Source: Natrinema soli
GTDB taxonomy: Archaea; Halobacteriota; Halobacteria; Halobacteriales; Natrialbaceae
Direction: 5' to 3'
Assembly (NCBI RefSeq): GCF_028618695.1
Contig: NZ_JAQIVI010000337.1
Location: 1-20,406 of the forward strand
DNA length: 20,406 nucleotides
Positions 14,964 through 20,406 of this stretch are shown here, piece after piece (position 1 is the stretch's first letter; each line of letters begins with the position of its first letter). Under the pieces are notes generated by a model. The model was not told the origin of the DNA, ran no database searches, and worked only from the letters and a program-made list of their open reading frames with translations. The position numbers and the translations under genes were made by a program.

Positions 14964-15965
14964 TCACGTCACGTCGAAGACGCGCGAGAGGCCCACCGCC
15001 GGAACGAGAAAGATGCCGGCAGCGAGTCCCCAGCGAACCCCGGCCGCAGTGGCGAAGGCTGCGTCGAGCAACACGAGCCCGAGGACGCACGCCCCGACCG
15101 CCGGCCCGACGGTACTCGGTACCGGATCGGCGGACGCGGCTCGCAGGGGACGCCCAACCCACCAGCAGAAGGCGACGGCGAACGCGATCCCGATTATCGC
15201 CTCGAGCGCGGTCGGACTCCCACTCACGAGGAACCAGCCCGCGGCGAGCACCGCTGCAATCGCACCCGCAGCAGCAACTGCGACTGCACCCCGGTTGCCG
15301 CCCTCGGTCTCTCGAGCCGCCATGAACGTGACGGCGGCGATGTAGCCGGTGACGACCGAGGGAACGACGAGCAGTCGGAGCGGGGACTCGAGCACCGCGC
15401 TCCCGGCCACGGTCGTGCCCAGCACGACGTTTAGCCCGCGCGTCGCACCCATCGCGAGGAAGCCGGCGGCGGATCCCTTCAGGAAGCCGTCGTAGGCGAC
15501 GATCGCGACGGCGATCAGTCCCGCGGCGACGGCAGCGGGGCTGCCGGCAACGACGAATGCGATCCCAACGGCGACGAACAGCAGCGCGAATCCGAGCCCG
15601 AACGCGGCGCGTCGGGACACACGACCAGAGGGAATCGGACGTTCGGGTCGGTCTCGAGCGTCGATAGGCGCGTCAAATGCGTCGTTGAGCGTCGTTCCCC
15701 CGGCGTAGAGGCAGACGGAACCGATCGCGAGTCCGGCGACAGCGGCTGGGGAGAAACCGTCGCCAGTAACGGCCACGAGCGAAGCTCCGAGAATTACGTC
15801 CGGCGGCGCGGTGAAGAGGTTGGGTACGCGGACCAGTTCGGCGAACGTCCCGAGGGTCGCCCGCAGGCTTCGCTCGGTTTCGCTTTCGCCGTCTATTGCA
15901 TTCGCCTCCGCGTCTGCGTCCACTTCTGCGTTCCCGTTCCGATCCGACGATACCCCGCCGGCCAC
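14964..15965 (-). CDS. UbiA-family prenyltransferase, EboC-like
   Basis: A 333-residue polytopic membrane protein of the UbiA superfamily, which joins isoprenoid diphosphates to an acceptor inside the membrane. The first Mg-diphosphate motif is intact: N94-D95-x-x-D98-x-x-x-D102, followed by RPERPIPSGRVS. The second motif is Y158-D159 with K163 (YDGFLKG) and the conserved R176-G-L-N segment follows. About eight or nine hydrophobic helices can be traced after a hydrophilic, acidic N-terminus of about 40 residues. It starts with GTG one base after the stop of the TIM-barrel gene, so it is third in a tight leftward operon. The company it keeps suggests an EboC-type member; a lipid or quinone prenyltransferase is the alternative. 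Confidence 0.9.
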   Translation of the reverse strand: MAGGVSSDRNGNAEVDADAEANAIDGESETERSLRATLGTFAELVRVPNLFTAPPDVILGASLVAVTGDGFSPAAVAGLAIGSVCLYAGGTTLNDAFDAPIDARDRPERPIPSGRVSRRAAFGLGFALLFVAVGIAFVVAGSPAAVAAGLIAVAIVAYDGFLKGSAAGFLAMGATRGLNVVLGTTVAGSAVLESPLRLLVVPSVVTGYIAAVTFMAARETEGGNRGAVAVAAAGAIAAVLAAGWFLVSGSPTALEAIIGIAFAVAFCWWVGRPLRAASADPVPSTVGPAVGACVLGLVLLDAAFATAAGVRWGLAAGIFLVPAVGLSRVFDVT

Positions 15966-15966
15966 C

Positions 15967-16797
15967 CTAGGTCCACCCGCGTTCCTCGAGGTACGCTATC
16001 GCCTCCCGCGCGGTCTCGATCGGCGTCTCCTCGTAGGGGTAGAGTTCGACGGTGACGAAGCCGTCGTAGCCCCGGTCCTCGAGTTCGCCGAGGAAGGCGT
16101 CGATGTCCATCGCGCCGTCGCCGAGTTGGGTGTGTTCGTGGGTCCGGTCGGCCGGGATGTCCTCGAGGTGGTAGTGGCTCGTGTGCTCCCAGAGCGGCTC
16201 GACCAGTTCGGCCGGATCTTCGCCGACCGAGTAAAAGTGGCCGGCGTCGAAGTTACATTTCACGCACGGGGAGTCGATCCGCTCGAGCAGTTCGAGGAAC
16301 TCCTCGCCGGTCTCGATCAGCAGGTCGGGTTCGGGTTCGACGAGGAGGTCGACGCCGACTGCCTCGGCCGTCGGGATGACTTGCTCGAGGCTGTCGACGA
16401 AGGTGTCCATCGCCCACTCGCGCGATTTGCCGTCGGGAATCGGCCCGCCGGGTTCGATCGAGATATAGTCGTGGCCGAGGTCGGCCGCGGTCTCGAGCGC
16501 CGCGAGGGTATAGTCGATCCGCTTCTGACGATATTCCTCGTCGGGTTCGATGTAGGAAGGATGGTGAAAGCCCTCGATCGCGGTCAGCATGAACGCGTTG
16601 GCGTTGCTGATCGCGATTCCGTGCCGATCGAGGACGTCCTCGACGCGCTCGCGCTCCTCGTCGGTGGCGTTTGGCGGATAGAGGTGGGGCTCGTCGAGCA
16701 GCAGTTCGACGCCGTCGTAGCCCGCGTCGGCGATGGCTTCGATCGCATCCTCGAGTTGGTACTCCCGGAAGGCGTTAGTGGAGAAGCCAAAGCGCAT
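15967..16797 (-). CDS. Xylose-isomerase-like TIM barrel, EboE-like
   Basis: A 276-residue sugar phosphate isomerase/epimerase-type TIM barrel. Probable metal ligands are E154/E156 (LLVEPEPDLL), D184 and H187 (CNFDAGHFYS), H210 (SHYHLEDI) and E251 (TVELYPY). It is a clear paralogue of the protein encoded at 11286-12134, sharing FSTNA, GY-x-GVELL and GYDGF segments. The ATG at 16797, one base after the TatD stop, is preferred to an upstream frame extension of Ser/Thr/Arg-rich composition. In ebo clusters a TIM-barrel protein of this superfamily (EboE) sits beside the TatD and UbiA-like genes, as here. Bacterial EboE proteins are, as I recall, longer, so orthology is not certain. Confidence 0.88.
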   Translation of the reverse strand: MRFGFSTNAFREYQLEDAIEAIADAGYDGVELLLDEPHLYPPNATDEERERVEDVLDRHGIAISNANAFMLTAIEGFHHPSYIEPDEEYRQKRIDYTLAALETAADLGHDYISIEPGGPIPDGKSREWAMDTFVDSLEQVIPTAEAVGVDLLVEPEPDLLIETGEEFLELLERIDSPCVKCNFDAGHFYSVGEDPAELVEPLWEHTSHYHLEDIPADRTHEHTQLGDGAMDIDAFLGELEDRGYDGFVTVELYPYEETPIETAREAIAYLEERGWT

Positions 16798-16798
16798 C

Positions 16799-17599
16799 TC
16801 AGGCCTCGTAGTCGAAGTTCGGCGACTGGTCGAAGAACTCGTATGGGTTCTCGAAGACGACCTTGCGGACCTCCTCGCGGTCCCAGCCCCTGTCAAGCAT
16901 TTGGTCGCGGGCCTTTGGCACCGCGAGCGGGTCCGAGGGGTCCCAGTCCGCGGCGCTATTGAAGATCATGTTGTCGGTGCCGTACTCCTCGAGCAGGTCG
17001 ATCGCCGACTCGGTCTCGATCTTGCCCGGATAGAGCGTGAAGCCGATCCAGCAGTCCGTCCGCGTCGAGATATCGATCGTATTCTCCGTGTTGTGATCGA
17101 TGATGATCCGCTCCTGCGTGACGCCCATCTCCTCGATGATCTCGACGATTCGCTCGGTGCCCGACGGCTTGTCCGTGTGGGGCGTGTGAACGATGACGGG
17201 GAGTTCGCGCTCTTCCGCGATCTCGAGCTGGCGGCGGAACGCCCACTGCTCGTCGTCGGTCACCTGATCGAAGCCGATCTCGCCGACGCCGACGACTGAT
17301 TCACGCTCGAGGTACTCCGGGATCCGGTCGACCACTTCCTCGGCCATCTCGCGGTAGTTCGCTTCCTTCGGCTCGAGGCCGATCGTCACGTAGTGGTCCA
17401 TCCCGGCGGCCCGCTCGGCGCGGTCGGTCTCGTGCTCGATGATCTGCTCGAAGTAGTCGAAGAAGGCGCCCGCGTGGTGTTTGTCCTGGCCGCTCCAGAA
17501 CGCGGGCTCGATACAGCACTCGATACCCGCTCGTCGCGCTCGTCGATAGTCGTCGGCCGAGCGCGATACCATGTGCATGTGAGGATCGATAATCCGCAT
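16799..17599 (-). CDS. TatD-family metal-dependent hydrolase, EboB-like
   Basis: A 266-residue amidohydrolase-fold protein of the TatD family. Metal ligands are visible in order: H7 and H9 (IDPHMHM), E107 (VGEIGFDQ), H138 (VIVHTPH), H169 (IIDHNTE) and D218 (SAADWDPSD). TatD proteins are metal-dependent hydrolases or nucleases, but members in metabolic clusters probably act on small molecules. A frame open upstream to 18010 is ignored because the TIM barrel clearly starts at MRIIDPH and the extension runs through the divergent promoter region. It leads the leftward three-gene operon (TatD, TIM barrel, UbiA), each gene separated by a single base. EboB of the ebo cluster is a TatD-type protein. 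Confidence 0.92.
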   Translation of the reverse strand: MRIIDPHMHMVSRSADDYRRARRAGIECCIEPAFWSGQDKHHAGAFFDYFEQIIEHETDRAERAAGMDHYVTIGLEPKEANYREMAEEVVDRIPEYLERESVVGVGEIGFDQVTDDEQWAFRRQLEIAEERELPVIVHTPHTDKPSGTERIVEIIEEMGVTQERIIIDHNTENTIDISTRTDCWIGFTLYPGKIETESAIDLLEEYGTDNMIFNSAADWDPSDPLAVPKARDQMLDRGWDREEVRKVVFENPYEFFDQSPNFDYEA

Positions 17600-17621
17600 A
17601 CGGCCAGTCCGACGACGAAAC

Positions 17622-17726
17622 GGTTTGGTGCCACTGATCGTTCGCTTACCAAACCCGAGGTTGATGACGGCGAATCGAAAGCTCTCGCCGTCGGAATACG
17701 GTGTTACGAGCGGGCAAAACCGTATT
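17622..17726. promoter_or_regulatory. Divergent control region with two inverted repeats
   Basis: Between the TatD gene and the rightward arm, GGTTTGGT (17622-17629) pairs with ACCAAACC (17648-17655), and AATACGGT (17695-17702) pairs with ACCGTATT (17719-17726). One dyad lies over the expected core promoter of each arm or close to it. They are candidate operators for joint control of both arms; no regulator gene is adjacent. Confidence 0.4.
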
Positions 17727-17779
17727 ACTCCCGCTACGCGAGTCATAACGAAAGCCGTTCGGCCCCCACGTCCGCGAGA

Positions 17780-17905
17780 ATGAACCTGATCGAACGAGCG
17801 ACGGCAGTGACGAACTCGCTGTGGATCGGTCCCGGGACGGGGATGGGTGAGCACGCGTCGGCAGTCCGGATCGAGCGGCCATCGGGAGGGGACGAGACCC
17901 GATGA
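17780..17905 (+). CDS. Possible 41-residue leader ORF before the inositol-phosphate synthase
   Basis: An ATG at 17780 opens a 41-codon frame (MNLIERATAVTNS start, GPGTGMGEH middle, GGDETR end) whose TGA overlaps the synthase ATG as ATGA, the same coupling used by the other operons in this window. No promoter-like element is seen between 17780 and 17902, whereas TA-rich words occur upstream (around 17722-17727 and 17743-17747), so the mRNA probably includes this frame. I know no family for it. It may be a real small protein, a translational leader, or chance, since the same frame stays open upstream. Confidence 0.4.
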   Translation: MNLIERATAVTNSLWIGPGTGMGEHASAVRIERPSGGDETR

Positions 17906-19122
17906 GCCACGGGATAGAACCAGCGGTCGACGACACGGACCGAACGGGCGTCTGGCTCGTCGGCGCGCGGGGGAACGTCGCGACGATGTCGATCGTTGGC
18001 GCCCGGGCAATCGCCAGGGGAGCGACCAACACCACCGGGATGGTCACCGAGCGCGATCCGGTCTCGAGCCTCGAGCTGCCGCCCGTCGAGGGATTCATCT
18101 TCGGCGGGCACGACATCGAACCGGAGTCGCTCGTCGCGCAGGCCGAACGCCAGTGCGATCGGAACGGCGTTCCTGACGCCGACACGCTCGAGACGGTTCG
18201 AGACGACCTGGTCGCGATCGACGAGCGGATCGAGGTCGGCACCGCGGTCAACTGCGGTGCCGCAGTCTCCGAGGACAGCGAACAGCTCGCCGAAACGCTG
18301 TCCATCCGGGACGTCATCGACCAGATCCGAGACGACTACGAGACGTTCCGCGATAGCCACGACCTCGAGCGGCTCGTCGTCGTCAACGTCGCCTCGACGG
18401 AACCCGAACTGGCGGAGCCGGAGCGATACGACACGCGCGACGCGCTCGAGCGGGCGATCGACGAGGACGACCGCGACCTTCCTGCCAGTGTCCTCTACGC
18501 CTACGCCGCGATATCAAGCGGGCATCCGTTCGTCAACTTCACGCCGAGTACGGCCAACACGCTCGGGGGAATCCGCAAACTCGCGGCCGAAAACGAGGTC
18601 CCGCACGTGGGACGCGACGCGAAGACCGGCGAGACGCTCGTCAAGTCCGCGCTGGCGCCCATGTTCGCCGGCCGAAATCTACGGGTTCTGAGCTGGGAGG
18701 GCCACAATATCCTCGGCAACACGGACGGCCTCGTCCTCGAGGACGAGGCGAACGCCGCCGGCAAACTCTCGAGCAAGGGCGACGTGCTCGACTCGATTCT
18801 CCCCGATATCGGTCACAATCGGGTCCGGATCGACTACACGCCCTCCCTGGCCGACTGGAAGACGGCCTGGGACTACATCCACTTCGAGGGCTTCCTCGAG
18901 ACGGAGATGAAAATGCAGTTCACCTGGGAAGGGTCGGACTCCGCGCTGGCCGCGCCGCTGGTGCTCGATCTGGTGCGGTTGCTCTCCCACGCCGACGAGC
19001 GCGGCGACGGCGGGCTCCAGCCCCAGCTCGCCTCGTTCTTCAAGGCCCCCATCGGCGTCGACGAACACGACTTCTCCCGGCAGTTGGATCGACTGTACGA
19101 CTACGCCGAGGAGCATCGTTGA
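17902..19122 (+). CDS. myo-Inositol-1-phosphate synthase family protein (NAD-dependent cyclase)
   Basis: A 406-residue protein of the inositol-1-phosphate synthase family, which converts glucose 6-phosphate to inositol 1-phosphate through bound NAD. The dinucleotide loop is VGARGNVATM (20-29); FVNFTPS (210-216), the lysine loop GRDAKTGETLVKS (237-249), GHNILGNTDG (267-276), the SLADWKTAWDYIHFEGF catalytic region (315-331) and SDSALAAPLVLDLV (345-358) all match the prokaryotic branch. Length is normal for that branch. Its start overlaps the leader ORF and a phosphodiesterase follows after 43 nt. In ebo clusters the sugar-phosphate cyclase slot is filled by EboD, a dehydroquinate-synthase relative; here this unrelated cyclase sits in its place. 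Archaetidylinositol lipid synthesis is another possible role. Confidence 0.94.
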   Translation: MSHGIEPAVDDTDRTGVWLVGARGNVATMSIVGARAIARGATNTTGMVTERDPVSSLELPPVEGFIFGGHDIEPESLVAQAERQCDRNGVPDADTLETVRDDLVAIDERIEVGTAVNCGAAVSEDSEQLAETLSIRDVIDQIRDDYETFRDSHDLERLVVVNVASTEPELAEPERYDTRDALERAIDEDDRDLPASVLYAYAAISSGHPFVNFTPSTANTLGGIRKLAAENEVPHVGRDAKTGETLVKSALAPMFAGRNLRVLSWEGHNILGNTDGLVLEDEANAAGKLSSKGDVLDSILPDIGHNRVRIDYTPSLADWKTAWDYIHFEGFLETEMKMQFTWEGSDSALAAPLVLDLVRLLSHADERGDGGLQPQLASFFKAPIGVDEHDFSRQLDRLYDYAEEHR

Positions 19123-19165
19123 GACGTACCGATTCCATTGCATCCCGACACGCCCCTGAGATACC

Positions 19166-20406
19166 ATGACCGCACCCACGATTCCCGAGACGGCCCGGAC
19201 TGCCGGCCGAACGATCGTCCTCGACGTCGTCGGCCTCCAGCCCCAGCACATCGACGCCGACCGAACGCCGACGTTCGAGTCGCACTTCCCGAGCGAACGC
19301 GTGACTGACCTCAGACCACCGTTTCCCGCGGTCACGGTTCCGGCTCAGACCACCCTCGCGACCGGGTGCGATCCCAGCGAGCACGGCGATGTCTCGAGCG
19401 GCGAGTACGACCGCGAGCGCGAAACCGCCGAGTTCTGGGAGCGCGACCGCGGCGGTCGGGACCGGATCTGGGAAACTGCGAGCGACGAGGCGGGACTGAC
19501 CACCGGCGTCCTGAACTTCCAGCACCTGATCGGGACGAGCGCCGACGTGGCCGTTACGCCCTCGCCGATCGAGGACGAGAACAACGACATCCTCGAGATG
19601 AACTGCTGGACGAACCCCGACGGCTTCTACGACGACCTTCGGGAGGAACTGGGGCACTTCCCGTTGCACAACTACTGGGGGCCCGGTGCGAACGAGGAGG
19701 GAAGCCGCTGGATCCTCGCGGCCGCGAGCGAAGCGATCGATCGGTTCGATCCCGACCTGCTGTGGATCTACGTCCCCCACCTGGATTACGCCGGCCAGAG
19801 CGACGGCCCCGGCAGCGACGCCTTCGGGGCGGCACTCGAAACCGTCGACGACCTCCTCGAGACGTTCCTCGCCGACTGCGCCGACACGGACCGCTGGGAC
19901 GAGACGGTTCTCACCCTCGTCAGCGAGTACGGGTTTCACGAGGTGGATCGACCGATATTCCCCAACCGCGCGCTCCGAGCGGCCGGGCTGCTCGAGACGG
20001 ACGCGGAGGGCGACGCCGACATCGCCGACTCGGACGCGTTCGCGATGGTCGACCACCAGATAGCACATGTCTACGCCGACAAGGGAGCGGTCGACGCCGC
20101 GCGCGATGCGCTTGCGGGGAACGAGGGGATCGACGCGGTGCTCGACGACTCGCGGAAGGCCGAGTGCGGGATCGACCACCCGAATGCGGGCGACCTCGTC
20201 CTCGTGGCGGAGCCGGACGCTTGGTTCCAGTACTACTGGTGGAACGACCGCGCGAACGCGCCGCCGTACGCGACCGAGATGGACATCCACGCGAAGCCCG
20301 GCTTCGACCCCTGCGAGCTGTTCTTTGGCGACGAGGGGCTCGTCTCGCTGGACGCCTCGCAGGTGAGCGGCTCCCACGGCCGCGTCGACGAATCCGCGTT
20401 CGGCTG
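19166..20406 (+). CDS. Alkaline-phosphatase-superfamily phosphodiesterase, EboF-like, partial at window end
   Basis: The frame opens at ATG 19166 and is still open at the window edge (413 codons seen). It belongs to the type I phosphodiesterase/nucleotide pyrophosphatase group. Visible landmarks are D20 (VLDVVG), the likely nucleophile T57 in FPAVTVPAQTTLATG, D207 in PHLDYAGQSDGP and H404 in GSHG. The usual DxxGH ligand His is Q211, and the usual SDHG motif is SEYG (253-256), so the two-metal site is changed at three positions. Only a few residues of the C-terminus are probably missing, judging by the position of GSHG. It follows the inositol-phosphate synthase and corresponds to EboF, the phosphodiesterase-like member of ebo clusters. 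Confidence 0.88.
   Translation, partial: MTAPTIPETARTAGRTIVLDVVGLQPQHIDADRTPTFESHFPSERVTDLRPPFPAVTVPAQTTLATGCDPSEHGDVSSGEYDRERETAEFWERDRGGRDRIWETASDEAGLTTGVLNFQHLIGTSADVAVTPSPIEDENNDILEMNCWTNPDGFYDDLREELGHFPLHNYWGPGANEEGSRWILAAASEAIDRFDPDLLWIYVPHLDYAGQSDGPGSDAFGAALETVDDLLETFLADCADTDRWDETVLTLVSEYGFHEVDRPIFPNRALRAAGLLETDAEGDADIADSDAFAMVDHQIAHVYADKGAVDAARDALAGNEGIDAVLDDSRKAECGIDHPNAGDLVLVAEPDAWFQYYWWNDRANAPPYATEMDIHAKPGFDPCELFFGDEGLVSLDASQVSGSHGRVDESAFG

Noticed and set aside
17600..18010. N-terminal extension of the TatD protein
   Set aside because: It overlaps the divergent promoter region and the start of the inositol-phosphate synthase gene, and the TIM barrel clearly starts at MRIIDPH.
19040..20377. 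445-codon minus-strand frame over the phosphodiesterase
   Set aside because: It is antisense to a well supported alkaline-phosphatase-superfamily gene and shows no domain.

Overview
The window is chromosomal DNA from a halophilic archaeon (class Halobacteria; perhaps a Natrinema/Haloterrigena-like member of the Natrialbales, but that rank is a guess). The grounds are high GC, strongly Asp/Glu-rich proteins, TATA-like boxes placed about 25-30 nt before start codons (leaderless transcripts), ATGA stop/start overlaps, and marker genes: topoisomerase VI B and A subunits and a haloarchaeal DpsA.

Layout. 1-1378: end of a TauE/SafE permease, a universal stress protein and a four-helix SPW-like membrane protein. 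1493-3747: a two-gene operon pairing a membrane-anchored SGNH/GDSL-like protein with a potassium-channel-like protein whose selectivity filter reads TDGNGD. 3895-5415: a flavin disulfide reductase with a His-rich tail, possibly the bis-gamma-glutamylcystine reductase of haloarchaea. 5583-9157: top6B-top6A, with a large duplicated insertion in Top6B. 9312-12134: a small membrane protein, a metallo-beta-lactamase-fold protein, an FAH-family enzyme and a TIM-barrel sugar isomerase/epimerase. 12135-12567: a gene-free stretch with 15-nt and 57-nt tandem repeats. 12568-14277: a three-gene dps operon in which only the first-transcribed member keeps the ferroxidase ligands. 14278-14963: an AT-richer stretch with hairpins and 23-nt tandem repeats.

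14964-20406 (running off the end): two divergent arms. The leftward arm is TatD-like hydrolase, TIM-barrel isomerase, UbiA-family prenyltransferase, with 1-nt gaps. The rightward arm is a possible 41-residue leader ORF, a myo-inositol-1-phosphate synthase homologue and an alkaline-phosphatase-superfamily phosphodiesterase. This set closely resembles the bacterial/algal ebo cluster (EboB TatD, EboC UbiA-like, EboD sugar-phosphate cyclase, EboE TIM barrel, EboF phosphodiesterase), known from work on scytonemin-precursor export in cyanobacteria. Here the EboD role appears to be taken by an unrelated NAD-dependent cyclase, and no EboA is visible. I regard this as the best candidate for an undescribed system: an archaeal ebo-like pathway that may make or traffic a cyclitol- or prenyl-linked metabolite. 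The function is inference; the gene content is visible.

No rRNA, tRNA, CRISPR array or intact insertion sequence was recognised.
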